Below, in pieces: positions 16,284-24,760 of a DNA stretch of 64,000 bases. Numbering within the stretch: position 1 is the first letter of the stretch; the number at the start of each line of letters is the position of its first letter. The stretch covers positions 4,836,001 through 4,900,000 of the forward strand of contig NZ_CP108383.1 of the NCBI RefSeq assembly GCF_035958815.1. The letters are read 5' to 3'. A program made the translations under genes and the position numbers. This stretch comes from Nocardia sp. NBC_01327. GTDB taxonomy: Bacteria; Actinomycetota; Actinomycetes; Mycobacteriales; Mycobacteriaceae. Below the pieces are notes generated by a model. It worked only from the letters and a program-made list of their open reading frames with translations, was not told the DNA's origin and made no database searches.

Positions 16284-17234
16284 ATGGTAGTGGTGTTGGA
16301 TACCGGTCTGCTCCCGATGGGCGAACGCATCGCGGCGGCGCAGGATATGCTGGCCGACAATGAGATTCCCTCGATCAATCAATTCGGCGCGGTCGCCGGC
16401 CAGTTGTGGCATCGATTCGCCGTGTGGGATCTGGGCGAGGGCGTGCACGCGACACAGTTCATCGGCACTGGCCTGAGCGTGCTGCGCGGCGCCGCGCAGT
16501 TGCGTGTGGCCGCACCCGAACGCGTCGGGCTCGGTGTGCAACTCACCGGATCCGGGACCTTCGAACACTGCGGCGCGGACCAGATCATCGACGTGGGCGA
16601 GCTCTCGCTCACAGACGGCACCAGCACCTCGGCGTACTCATCCAACGGTGTCGGCGGCTCGAAAGTGGTGATCTTCGATTACGACCAGCTGGCGCTGCCG
16701 GTGGAAACCGTTCGCAGCGCGGCCACCAAACTCAAATCGAGCCCACTGTACGGACTGGTCACCGCCCATATCGCCGCACTCGGCGAGCAAGGCGATATCG
16801 AGCCCGGACCCGCGCGGATCATGCTCAGATCAGCCACTACACAATTGGTTCGGGCCCTGATCACCACTGCCGCAGACGACCCTCGCCAGCGCGAGGACCT
16901 GCACGACACGCTCTATCTCCGCATAGCCGCGTATATAGAACAGCGTCTCTGGGATCCGGGCCTCAACCCTGACCAGATCGCGCGGGCACACAACATTTCG
17001 GTGCGGCACCTCTACAACATCTGGTCCGCGCGCGGAATCCCGTTGAGCCAGTGGATCGTCGGCGCGCGTCTCGAGGGTGCGCACGCCGACCTGGCGCGCC
17101 TGGGCCGAGGCACGCCTATCGGCGCCGTGGCGTGTCACTGGGGTTTCGCCAACCTCTCCCACTTCGCCCGGCGTTTCCGCGGTGCTTACGGTATGTCCCC
17201 CCGGGACTGGCAGCGAGCCAACGACCAACCCTGA
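16284..17234 (+). CDS. AraC family transcriptional regulator
   Basis: 316 residues from ATG 16284 with GGAGG at 16274-16278. The N-terminal part resembles the AraC-binding-like (cupin-type) domain of NimR/FeaR-like regulators (RVGLGVQLTGSGTFEHCG). The C-terminal 100 residues hold the double HTH (LNPDQIARAHNISVRHLYNI; GAVACHWGFANLSHFARRFR; YGMSPRDWQR). It is followed by a terminator hairpin overlapping its stop codon. The target is not obvious; the nearest gene downstream is on the other strand. Confidence 0.88.
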   Translation: MVVVLDTGLLPMGERIAAAQDMLADNEIPSINQFGAVAGQLWHRFAVWDLGEGVHATQFIGTGLSVLRGAAQLRVAAPERVGLGVQLTGSGTFEHCGADQIIDVGELSLTDGTSTSAYSSNGVGGSKVVIFDYDQLALPVETVRSAATKLKSSPLYGLVTAHIAALGEQGDIEPGPARIMLRSATTQLVRALITTAADDPRQREDLHDTLYLRIAAYIEQRLWDPGLNPDQIARAHNISVRHLYNIWSARGIPLSQWIVGARLEGAHADLARLGRGTPIGAVACHWGFANLSHFARRFRGAYGMSPRDWQRANDQP

Positions 17235-17262
17235 ACCACCTGCGCACACAGGTGGATTCAGG
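17230..17262. terminator. terminator hairpin after the AraC gene
   Basis: CCTGAACCACCTG (17230-17242) pairs with CAGGTGGATTCAGG (17249-17262) with one bulged base and a 6-nt loop. It overlaps the AraC stop codon and lies between convergent genes. Confidence 0.6.
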
Positions 17263-17302
17263 GCCGAGTTCCGTGACCGGGGGCGTCGACGAGTCTCGCT
17301 GC

Positions 17303-18127
17303 TCAGGAGCGAATGAATGCGAGCAGGTCGGCGTTGATGGTCGCGGCCTCGGTGGTCGGCATTCCGTGGGGGAAGCCCGGGTAGGTCTTCAGGGTGCTGT
17401 TGGGCAGCAGTTCGGCCGAGCGGATGCCGGCGTCGGCGATCGGGACCACCTGGTCGTCCTCCCCGTGCAGGACGAGGGTGGGAATCGTGATCTTCGTCAG
17501 TTCCTCGGTGAAGTCGGTCTGAGAGAACGCGACGACACCGTCGTAGTGCGCTTTGACGCCACCTGCCATACCTTGACGCCACCAGTTGGCGATCACCCCT
17601 TCCGAGGGCTGCGCGCCGGGCCGGTTGTAGCCGTAGAACGGTCCTTCGGCGAACGAGCGGAAGAAATCCGCCCGGCGGGTGGCGACTTGTTCTTGAATGT
17701 CGTCGAAGACCGACTTGTCCAAACCGCCCGGATTATCGGCGGTCTTCACCATGATCGGCGGCACCGAACTGATCAGCACGGCTTTGGCCGCCCGGTCCTG
17801 TCCGTGCCGCGAGAGGTAACGCACAACCTCGCCACCGCCGGTGGAATGACCGATATGAACCGCGTCGGACAGATCGAGATGGGTGACTACCGCGGCCAAG
17901 TCGTCGGCGTAGTGGTCCATATCGTGGCCTTCGGCAACCTGCGCGGAACGACCGTGGCCGCGCCGGTCGTGAGCAACAACCCGGAACCCGTGGGAGAGGA
18001 AGAACATCAGCTGTGTGTCCCAGTCGTCCGAGGACAGGGGCCAGCCGTGACTGAAGACGATGGGCTGTCCTGTGCCCCAGTCCTTGTAGTAGATGTCGAC
18101 GCCGTCCGGCGTGGTGATGATAGGCAT
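17303..18127 (-). CDS. alpha/beta-hydrolase, non-heme chloroperoxidase/arylesterase type
   Basis: 274 residues from ATG 18127 (PIITTPDGVDIYYKDWGTGQ), a very well-conserved N-terminus of the bacterial perhydrolase/haloperoxidase group. The oxyanion segment is FSHGWPLSSDDW, the nucleophile is HIGHSTGGGE, the Asp is in HGEDDQVVP and the His is in YPGFPHGMP. These enzymes are serine esterases with perhydrolase side activity. It is the first of three hydrolases in a row on the minus strand, though a 223-bp gap separates it from the next. Confidence 0.9.
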   Translation of the reverse strand: MPIITTPDGVDIYYKDWGTGQPIVFSHGWPLSSDDWDTQLMFFLSHGFRVVAHDRRGHGRSAQVAEGHDMDHYADDLAAVVTHLDLSDAVHIGHSTGGGEVVRYLSRHGQDRAAKAVLISSVPPIMVKTADNPGGLDKSVFDDIQEQVATRRADFFRSFAEGPFYGYNRPGAQPSEGVIANWWRQGMAGGVKAHYDGVVAFSQTDFTEELTKITIPTLVLHGEDDQVVPIADAGIRSAELLPNSTLKTYPGFPHGMPTTEAATINADLLAFIRS

Positions 18128-18350
18128 GGGGGACCCCTTCTGATCGGATAGTGGATGCGTTTCCCGAAGGCTCGCTGAGAGAGCTGGAACCTGTTGGACC
18201 ACAGAGCTTCTGAATGATCGGCGCAGAATAAGTGTGCGCGTTCTCGGGAGCGTGCGCCCCCCTTTGTGCGCCACGAATACCGCATTTTCCGCCATGGACT
18301 CGTCTCGGATAGCGCTGGGCGCGTGTGGAGCGCACGTTCGAACAGGTGGG

Positions 18351-19199
18351 TCAGGCGAAGCGCTGGAGGAATTTGAGGCTGGATTCGGCTACCTCTTGCC
18401 AGCCGCTGTCGATGGTGAGGGCGTGGCCGCGGTTGGGGATTTCGAGGAACTCGGTGATGCCGGGGTTCTTGCGCTGCAGGTGGAAGGTGGCTTCGGAGAT
18501 GGCGCGGGGGACGGTGTTGTCCTTCTCGCCGGAGATGACCAGCAGTGGGCCGCGTTCGGGATTCTCGGTGTCCACCTTGGCTTCCGACCAGGGGTTGAGA
18601 TTGGCGGCGGCGGCCTGGAACAGCGGCGCGCCGGGGGCGGCCACGGCGAAGGTGTCGTACAGCTGGTGTGCCTCGTCCTCGCTGACCGCGTTGGCGAAGC
18701 CGAAGCGGAACTGGTCGAAGGTCAGTGGGACAGCGCGATGGCGGTTGGCCGGATTGTGCAGGACGGGGGCGGCCGAGCGCAGCGACGAGATCGGCAAGGG
18801 CAGCACGCCGCGGAACGGAGCGGCGTCGATCGCGACCGAAGCCGCCGACAGGCCACGGCCGGCGACGATCTGGGTCAGCAGTCCTCCGAAGGAATGCCCG
18901 ATCACCGCGGGCTTGCGGGCCAGCTTGCCGATGATGTCCGCGACATGGTCGGCGACCTGGCCGACAGTCTTGTCCGCAAACACTTCCGGATGCTCGTGCG
19001 CCTCGGCGACGGTGGCCGGATCGTCGGGCCAGTCGGCGGTAACGGCCGCGTATCCGGCATCGGTGAAAAGCTCGGCCCAGCGGTCCCAGCTGCTGGCCAG
19101 CAGCCACAGTCCGTGCACGAAAACCACGGGGGTGCGGCCGCTTTCGTTGGCATGGGCGATCTGGTCGAGCGTGGATCGGTCAACCGGTGATGCGGTCAT
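18351..19199 (-). CDS. alpha/beta-hydrolase
   Basis: 282 residues from ATG 19199. The fold markers are VVFVHGLWLLASSWDRW (oxyanion), AVIGHSFGG (nucleophile), LVISGEKDNTVP (acid) and IPNRGHAL (histidine). No signal peptide, so it is cytoplasmic. Its start lies 10 bp after the stop of the secreted hydrolase gene, so the two are probably co-transcribed, giving a secreted and a cytoplasmic enzyme of the same superfamily. The substrate is unknown. Confidence 0.87.
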   Translation of the reverse strand: MTASPVDRSTLDQIAHANESGRTPVVFVHGLWLLASSWDRWAELFTDAGYAAVTADWPDDPATVAEAHEHPEVFADKTVGQVADHVADIIGKLARKPAVIGHSFGGLLTQIVAGRGLSAASVAIDAAPFRGVLPLPISSLRSAAPVLHNPANRHRAVPLTFDQFRFGFANAVSEDEAHQLYDTFAVAAPGAPLFQAAAANLNPWSEAKVDTENPERGPLLVISGEKDNTVPRAISEATFHLQRKNPGITEFLEIPNRGHALTIDSGWQEVAESSLKFLQRFA

Positions 19200-19209
19200 G
19201 GCAGTGTCC

Positions 19210-19992
19210 TTACTGAGCGGCTTGTTCGATGAAGCCGGCGACTACGGCCGGTTGGGAGACCAGTGAAGCGTGCGAGGCATCGACCTCGGCGGTGTGCGCG
19301 CCCATGCGCTGGGCGAAGAAGCGCTCGGCGGCGGGCGGGATCACGCGATCGGCGGCAGAGACCAGATACCAGGAGGGCGTGGTCGTCCAGGAGGCCGGAC
19401 CGCTGGGTTCCAGCAGCGCGGTCGCGGCGATGGAATGCTGATGGGCGATCATATTCGCAGCGGTGGCGGCTGAAACATCCTGTGCGAAAACACTATTGAA
19501 AGAGCTGGGAGTCACGTACCCGTCGATTCCCGAGGCTACGGGCTCCAGTGCCAGTGCGGGCGGCTGCAATTGGCTGCCGGGGAAGCGGAAGGGGTCCATC
19601 GCGATCGCGATGGGTTCGCCCTGCTGTGGGGCGAAGGCGGCAATGTAGACGAGCGCCTTGACATCGGCATCGTGGACATTGGTGATCACGGCGCCGCCGT
19701 AGGAGTGTCCGACGAGGACGACCGGTCCGTCGATGCTCTCGAGTGTGTGCTCGATGGCGGCGGCATCATTGGCGGGACCGCGTAACGGGTTGTCGGGCAT
19801 TACGACTCGGTACCCGTCGGTGCGCAAGGCGGCGGCGACGCCGTCCCAGCTGGTGACATCGGCGAACGCGCCGTGCACGAGCACAATGGTCGGGCGTTGT
19901 GCGTCGGCGTGCGCGGGCGCGGCGGACACGGCCGGCATGGCTGCCAGCGCGGCGGCGGCGAACGTTGCCCGCAAGCGTGTGTGAATCCGCAT
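19210..19992 (-). CDS. secreted alpha/beta-hydrolase
   Basis: 260 residues from ATG 19992, preceded by AAAGGAG. A Sec signal peptide is clear: RIHTRLRATFAAAALAAMPA followed by a probable AHA cleavage site near residue 30. The mature enzyme has VLVHGAFADVTSWDGV, the nucleophile VLVGHSYGGAVI, WYLVSAADRVIPP and a late DASHASLVSQP for the His. It belongs to the pyrethroid hydrolase/EstC-like branch of short alpha/beta-hydrolases. The longer upstream frame has no coding character. Confidence 0.88.
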   Translation of the reverse strand: MRIHTRLRATFAAAALAAMPAVSAAPAHADAQRPTIVLVHGAFADVTSWDGVAAALRTDGYRVVMPDNPLRGPANDAAAIEHTLESIDGPVVLVGHSYGGAVITNVHDADVKALVYIAAFAPQQGEPIAIAMDPFRFPGSQLQPPALALEPVASGIDGYVTPSSFNSVFAQDVSAATAANMIAHQHSIAATALLEPSGPASWTTTPSWYLVSAADRVIPPAAERFFAQRMGAHTAEVDASHASLVSQPAVVAGFIEQAAQ

Positions 19993-20356
19993 GACGGCTC
20001 CTTTCCGTTCGTGGGACGGTCTGTGACGAGCGGCGCGATTCATTTCGCGGTGGTTGTTGGCGAACAGACAGGATTCGGACGATAACGCGCGCATTGTCCG
20101 CGGAACGCCGTGCCGGTGAAATCCTGCACGGAGAGAACAGTTGTGATCGCTGCCGTGCGCGGGCAGCACATCGGGACCGCCGACTCGGGTATGTCATCGG
20201 TATGTCGGCCACACTGCGTGGTGCCGCACTGAGCTGACAAGGGGTCATGCCCCCCGGCTCGAAGTAGCGGTGCTCGGCCGCACCCTCACCCGAACCGTCA
20301 ACGGCATCCCACCGGCATGATGTCTCTACCTGCGCAAACGTTCCCGCGGTGGCCGC
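19993..20356. other. intergenic region, nothing recognised
   Basis: About 360 bp between the secreted hydrolase start and a small minus-strand ORF. It should hold the hydrolase promoter. I see no gene, repeat copy or clear operator. Confidence 0.5.
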
Positions 20357-20509
20357 TTACTCGATGGCCCGACCGTGTCGGCGATGCGAGGCACGGAACC
20401 AGAACCCGACCCAGGAGGCAAGCACGCAGACAGCAACCAGCACCCGGACCAGATCCAGGGCGCTGCGCGGGTACAGCACGCCCGTGATGTAGTGATCGAT
20501 GAAGCCAAT
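20357..20509 (-). CDS. putative small single-pass membrane protein
   Basis: A 50-codon minus-strand frame ending at TAA 20357-20359 reads DHYITGVLYPRSALDLVRVL then VAVCVLASWVGFWFRASHRR, a convincing single membrane helix with a basic tail. No ATG/GTG/TTG opens the frame before Asp-His-Tyr; the candidates are ATT 20509 or GTG 20479 (which would shorten it to 40 codons). The positive-inside tail supports a real peptide. It may be the truncated end of a longer gene cut at the integrase side. The function is unknown. Confidence 0.35.
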   Translation of the reverse strand: MGFIDHYITGVLYPRSALDLVRVLVAVCVLASWVGFWFRASHRRHGRAIE

Positions 20510-20577
20510 CTCTCCGATTGTTGCTGGTCAGTGGCTATTTCGCGGCGTGTAAGGCAAGCTCAGATGCGCCAGGTTGC

Positions 20578-21987
20578 CTAGAGCTTGCCAATTTGCCGTG
20601 CTCTGCGTGTGCCTTCCGGTCCGAAGAGCGCGGCTCCGGCCGCCTGCAACTCGTGCGGATGTGCGTGCGAGTAGATGCTCAACGACATGGCCGGATCGTG
20701 CCCGTGCCACGCCGCGACAATGTGCACCGGTATGCCCGAGGCGAGCATCAGCGACACCGACGTGTTCCGCAGCCCCTTCAACGGAATTCGGCGCAGTCCG
20801 GCGCGCGCACGGATGCGCTGGAACTCGGCCGAATACCACTCGGGCCGGACCGGGCTCCCGTCCTCGTGCACCGCGATCAGCCGATCCTCGGACCAGGGCA
20901 CGCCCCGGGCCAGACACTCCGCCTTCTGCCGGGTCTTCAACGCGCGCAGCGCCGCCTCCAGATCCGGGGGCGGCGGAAGATCACGCCGGCTCCGGCGCGA
21001 CTTGGGCAGGTTCTCCTCGGTCTCTCGGCCGATCGGGACCCGCCCCCGGCGCACCCGCACCGCGGTGGCATCGAGCCGGCGCCACCGCGCGCCCAGCACC
21101 TCCGAGCGGCGCATCCCGTAACAGGACATCAGCCAGCACGCAGCCAGGCGCTCCCCGGCGATCGCGGCCCGGAAGGCCCCGACCTCGCTCATGGTCCAGG
21201 ACTTCGCGTTCGTTTCGTCGTCATCGGTGTCGGTGAGGACGTCAACCGGCCGGTCCACCAGCGCAATCACGTTGCGCGGCAACACACCCTGATCGACATA
21301 GGACTGCACCATCATGCTGAAGGTGCTCAGCGTCGACCGGACCGTGACCGGCTTAACCCCCGCCACCGCGGTGTTCGGCGGTGGTGTCAGGACATAAACA
21401 GCCCGTCGCGGGCGGGACACCCGACCTGCTTGGACGAGACCTGCCAGGCTATGGTGCACCTTCCTACCGAACTGGGCGGTGAGTTCGGCGGTCGAGATGC
21501 CTTCGGGGTGAAGCGCGATCAGTGCGGCGACCTGGGATGCCATGCTGTCGGGCCGAGACTGGCGGGGGGAGCGGCGTCCCTCGGTCAGCATCCACTGCAC
21601 GAGTTCGTCCCCGTCCTTCTTGGTCAGTTGCGCCAGCTTCTTGCCGCCGAGTCGGCGGCGTACCGGCTTCAGTTCTTGGCGGCAGCGCTCGAGTGAGTTC
21701 CGCCGGATCCTCCGACGATCGGCCAGCCACTGGTCACACGCGTCATTGACGGTGAGCTCGGTGAGCGCGGCGAAGGTTCCGCGGGCGACTTCTGTGGTGA
21801 TCCGGCGATATTCGCGCCGTGCCTCGGCCAAGGTCCGATAAGTGGACTGCTGTCGGTTGCGATTACCGTCCGGCTTGATTCCGATATCGACCTGGAACCG
21901 GTAGGTCACCGTGCCATTCTTCGCGACGTGTTTATTGATCGGCTCGGCTCGTCGTCTCCTCGGGGTCGGCGGTGGTGTGCCGGGCAT
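20578..21987 (-). CDS. tyrosine recombinase/integrase with inserted winged-helix-like segment
   Basis: 469 residues from ATG 21987 with GGAGG upstream. An arm-type N-terminus (residues 20-70) and a SAM-like core-binding domain (75-140) precede a catalytic domain (265-445). Catalytic residues are Arg293 (GMRRSEVLG), Lys329, Arg407 in KGLRNTS, His430 (HGHD) and the nucleophile Tyr439 (SIYSH). The usual His of HxxR is Lys404. Residues ~149-201 (MASQVAALIALHPEGISTAE through RRAVYVLT) form a winged-helix-like insert not found in standard integrases. The excisionase gene lies 360 bp upstream. No tRNA or att repeat is visible. Confidence 0.88.
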   Translation of the reverse strand: MPGTPPPTPRRRRAEPINKHVAKNGTVTYRFQVDIGIKPDGNRNRQQSTYRTLAEARREYRRITTEVARGTFAALTELTVNDACDQWLADRRRIRRNSLERCRQELKPVRRRLGGKKLAQLTKKDGDELVQWMLTEGRRSPRQSRPDSMASQVAALIALHPEGISTAELTAQFGRKVHHSLAGLVQAGRVSRPRRAVYVLTPPPNTAVAGVKPVTVRSTLSTFSMMVQSYVDQGVLPRNVIALVDRPVDVLTDTDDDETNAKSWTMSEVGAFRAAIAGERLAACWLMSCYGMRRSEVLGARWRRLDATAVRVRRGRVPIGRETEENLPKSRRSRRDLPPPPDLEAALRALKTRQKAECLARGVPWSEDRLIAVHEDGSPVRPEWYSAEFQRIRARAGLRRIPLKGLRNTSVSLMLASGIPVHIVAAWHGHDPAMSLSIYSHAHPHELQAAGAALFGPEGTRRARQIGKL

Positions 21988-22348
21988 CGGGGGCCTCCTC
22001 TCTACGGGTAGGTAATGCGGGGTGGATCGACGGTGGCGTTCTTGCCGTCGACTGGTGGCGTGCCAGCCGGACACGGCGAATTGCCTTTGGGCACAAGCAG
22101 TGCTGTGCCGAAGAGACGTCAACGATGCGCGGAGGCTTATGTGTGCGGGCGCGCCACTCAGGCGGTCGCATGCCGTTGTTGCCCTTGGCCGTGCAGGCGT
22201 GAACGGCAGGTGCGGGACCGCGGGATTACCCGTTCGGCCGAGCGGGAATTGGAGACCTACCGGTTATCCGGCCGCAGGGATGTGCGCTTGGTGGTAAGCG
22301 CGCGCGGCAGCTGTCGGCGGAATGCGGCGGTGGCCCGCCGCAGAAGCT
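21988..22348. other. intergenic region between int and xis
   Basis: About 360 bp without a supported gene. It should carry the integrase promoter. I see no tRNA, att core or known motif. Confidence 0.5.
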
Positions 22349-22606
22349 CTACTGTGGGCTGATGTTCGGTTCGTCATCGACCCGAAGTGCTTGGCGAATC
22401 CATCGAGAAGGAATGCGCACTCGGCGGCCAACCCGAATAGCGGGCAGCTCACCCGATTTGGCTGCGGCATACACGGTGGAACGACCGATACCGAGGAGCC
22501 TGGCAGCGTCGGGAATCGAGACCGTCGGCTCGACCAGCAAGTGCCGCAATGCATCTCCCGCACGCGTGGCGGTGGCATCGTGTGGAATTTGAGGGTGTTC
22601 GGACAT
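22349..22606 (-). CDS. excisionase-type helix-turn-helix protein
   Basis: 85 residues from ATG 22606. Residues ~28-75 form the MerR-like winged HTH of excisionases: VSIPDAARLLGIGRSTVYAA then GELPAIRVGRRVRIPSRWI. This is the typical single-domain Xis (HTH_17) that accompanies tyrosine integrases on actinobacterial integrative elements. It lies upstream of the integrase in the same direction. Together they suggest a small integrative element, although the cargo genes expected on such an element are missing. Confidence 0.85.
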   Translation of the reverse strand: MSEHPQIPHDATATRAGDALRHLLVEPTVSIPDAARLLGIGRSTVYAAAKSGELPAIRVGRRVRIPSRWIRQALRVDDEPNISPQ

Positions 22607-22734
22607 GGCGTGCTCCTGACGGGCTTGTGGCCAGGTCAGTCCCTCGCGATCTTCAGGATACCGTCCTATTCGCTCAGTGACCTCTGACCTGATCCGCTAC
22701 CCATAGGGAAGGGTTGTGTCGTCGGGGGATCTCC

Positions 22735-22926
22735 CACAAGTTCGAGGTCGGTGCGAAGCGACTGGTCGACGGCGTCACCGATCCGACCCTGTCCAGTGGC
22801 GTGTTCTACGCCAGCGCGGCCAACAAATTGACGGGTCCCTTGGTCAACCAAGCGGAAATCTTCCCCGACTTGGCCAACCCGTCGTCAGGACCACGCCAAT
22901 GAGGCCGTCCACCGCTTCATTTCATG
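22735..22926 (+). pseudogene. C-terminal fragment of an SDR gene (copy of the gene at 29369)
   Basis: This frame reads GAKRLVDGVTDPTLSSGVFY then ASAANKLTGPL, nearly the same as residues ~248-280 of the intact SDR at 29369-30289. A one-base indel near 22890 shifts the frame, after which QDHANEAVHRFIS ends at a TGA exactly as in the intact copy. The other ~240 residues are absent. It starts just after the integrase/excisionase pair, so a duplication followed by insertion or deletion probably left it here. Confidence 0.85.
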
Positions 22927-23220
22927 ACGACTCAATCGTGAAAACCCCCGAATTGTCCGGAAGTGGCAACGGATTTGGCAACCGGACACAGCGAAATCCG
23001 GTGGGCCCGTGGCACGCCGCGAGCAGTGCGGATGAGCGAAACCCCCGTTGGCAAGCGCAGAACGGGTTCGGGCGAAATGCGGAGGGATGGCGCGGGACGT
23101 GGCCTTCCCCCCGGAGTGGCGGGTCGCTGACAGCCCTCCACTCGGAAGCTGATTGCGAGCTGGCTTTAGTCAACTAAAGTGCGCGCTCATGCCGATTGCA
23201 TGATGCTGAGATGAGACGAT
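22927..23220. other. intergenic region, one short palindrome
   Basis: About 290 bp with no supported gene. TTTAGT-CA-ACTAAA (23165-23178) is a perfect short palindrome and may be part of the promoter of the gene at 23246. Confidence 0.45.
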
Positions 23221-23249
23221 CCATAGCAAAATCTATGATCTTGCTATGG
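23221..23249. promoter_or_regulatory. inverted repeat enclosing the start codon
   Basis: CCATAGCAA (23221-23229) pairs with TTGCTATGG (23241-23249); the second arm contains the ATG at 23246. It could be an operator or an mRNA hairpin that hides the start codon. No Shine-Dalgarno site is visible. Confidence 0.45.
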
Positions 23250-23836
23250 CCCTCGACGCCCAGTACCAGGCAATCCCCTACGAACCGCTACTGGAACGCG
23301 CGATGCGAGACCGTGAGGCCGCCGAGGACGCCATCCAGGTTTTCAGGAGCTTGGCCACCGCCGATGTCGCGAAGTCGCGCCATTGGGATGATCCGATCTG
23401 GCTGGAGCTAGCCCCGGTTGCTCGTCAGATCGTGAAGGAACGGCCCGGCATTCTGGACCGGAGGCTCTCCACGCGGGCTTGGGACGCGGTGTACTGGTTG
23501 CTCGCGCCCAACCGCCGGAACCAGGAAGGGCGCAACCCCACGGGGTTGGCCGAGATCACCGTGTTCGGGGCGGAGCCCTTCGCATCGGGTGCGACTGCGC
23601 CACAAGGGGTTACGCTCCGATTTGTTCGCCCGGATACCGCGCGGACCGTAGCCGACTACGTGGAGAACAGCCTGGAGAGTGCGTCACAGCTATTCGACGC
23701 CGAAGCGATGGAAGCGTCTGGTGTCTACAAAGGTCCGCGGGATCGCGACTACCTTCTCGATCTACTGGCCCAATACGCCACTTTCTATCGACTCGCCGCA
23801 GACCTGGACGAGTGCGTACTAGTAACGCTCGACTGA
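23246..23836 (+). CDS. DUF1877-like (YfbM-type) hypothetical protein
   Basis: 196 residues from ATG 23246. The middle part (LSTRAWDAVYWLLAP, then a glycine-rich loop FGAEPFASGAT) and the ending (RDRDYLLDLLAQYATFYRLA) follow the pattern of DUF1877/YfbM proteins, whose core is an LDKAW-type strand, a Gly-rich turn and a C-terminal FY-A helix. The family has no established biochemical role. The assignment rests on pattern resemblance only. The start codon lies within an inverted repeat. Confidence 0.55.
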   Translation: MALDAQYQAIPYEPLLERAMRDREAAEDAIQVFRSLATADVAKSRHWDDPIWLELAPVARQIVKERPGILDRRLSTRAWDAVYWLLAPNRRNQEGRNPTGLAEITVFGAEPFASGATAPQGVTLRFVRPDTARTVADYVENSLESASQLFDAEAMEASGVYKGPRDRDYLLDLLAQYATFYRLAADLDECVLVTLD

Positions 23837-24003
23837 AACAATGATCAACTCGGACGTCCGCTCATGCCGCTTACAAGGCTGTTCGGACCCGCCAGGCCGA
23901 GGTCGGCCGAACGCACCATCATGCCCCGATGTGACGCCGTAATGGATGTCCCCGGCGCGTCTGCCGAGGTCGGTTGATCTGGCTACGAATGGTGGTCGGT
24001 GCT

Positions 24004-24468
24004 TCATTGCGTGCGTGGCGTCGGTGGATGTCCCCACCAATGAATGCCGCGGTCGTCGACTCGCAGATTGCCCGCTACGGTCCCCAGTGGTTCGCCTATA
24101 TCGAAATCAGCGACATCGCGGCCGTACCGTTTCGGGTCAGGGGCTGTAGTCAACTCCGGGTCGAACATGGTCGAGAACGTGTTGTCCCGAGGGTCGTAGG
24201 TTGAGCGTCGCAACCCGAGCAGGCCGTCGAAATACGGCGATCGATAGACGACCACGAAGGTCCATTCATCCTCGACCCAGGCATCCTCCACAGCGATGAG
24301 GGCGGCTTCCGTGATCGTGCTCGACATGAGCCGTCTCAGGCATGCAGAAACGGCCTGCTCAGCCCACCGCGGAGATTCCACCGCAGCGAAGTGCTCGCTG
24401 AGCCGACGATGAGTCTCGGTGATCACACGCGGCGGAGGCTCACACCGATGGCTGGGCTCGGGATCCAT
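24004..24468 (-). CDS. hypothetical protein
   Basis: 154 residues from ATG 24468. The body looks like a real globular alpha/beta protein (TITEAALIAVEDAWVEDEWT; FVVVYRSPYFDGLLGLRRST; DVADFDIGEPLGTVAGNLRV). It ends HWWGHPP. The acidic DFDIGEPLG segment followed by a small C-terminal part resembles the many immunity-like or DUF proteins of actinomycetes, but I cannot name the family. The dispersed repeat copy lies ~80 bp upstream of its start. Confidence 0.55.
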   Translation of the reverse strand: MDPEPSHRCEPPPRVITETHRRLSEHFAAVESPRWAEQAVSACLRRLMSSTITEAALIAVEDAWVEDEWTFVVVYRSPYFDGLLGLRRSTYDPRDNTFSTMFDPELTTAPDPKRYGRDVADFDIGEPLGTVAGNLRVDDRGIHWWGHPPTPRTQ

Positions 24469-24546
24469 ATGGTCATTGTGCTGCCTTGGTGCTCGATCTC
24501 CGTGTACCAGCCCTTCCAGTAATGCGAGGCGGTTCGGGACGTGTCC

Positions 24547-24648
24547 ACCGAACGCACTACATTGCCGCGTAGCGCGCTGACCGAAGCGGTCAGCGCGGCA
24601 CCTCGGAAGATCAACCGGCAGTACCGATCTGGTGTCGGCCGAACGCGC
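24547..24648 (+). repeat. dispersed intergenic repeat, copy B (best preserved)
   Basis: This copy contains a perfect hairpin, GCGCTGACCG-AAG-CGGTCAGCGC (24574-24596), followed by GGCACCTCGGAAGATCAACC. It aligns along its length with copy A (8154-8248, other strand) and copy C (26091-26170). Its start (CCGAACGCACTACATTGCCG) also resembles short stretches at 23909-23932 and 30441-30462. Confidence 0.75.
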
Positions 24649-24760
24649 GCTTCTGGCGATTCTGTGGCGATTACACAGGCGAAATCTCGAACCGGAACTC
24701 GGACATAGCGGTGCGCCACGCCCGTCCGTGTCTCAGTTCAAATCTGTTGGCGTGCTAGGT

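Noticed and set aside
20300..20580. tRNA or att core expected next to a tyrosine integrase
   Set aside because: I found no cloverleaf and no matching direct repeat at the two edges of the int/xis region.
20518..21696. 392-codon plus-strand open frame opposite the integrase
   Set aside because: The integrase on minus has all catalytic motifs; the plus frame is a Pro/Arg/His-rich shadow.
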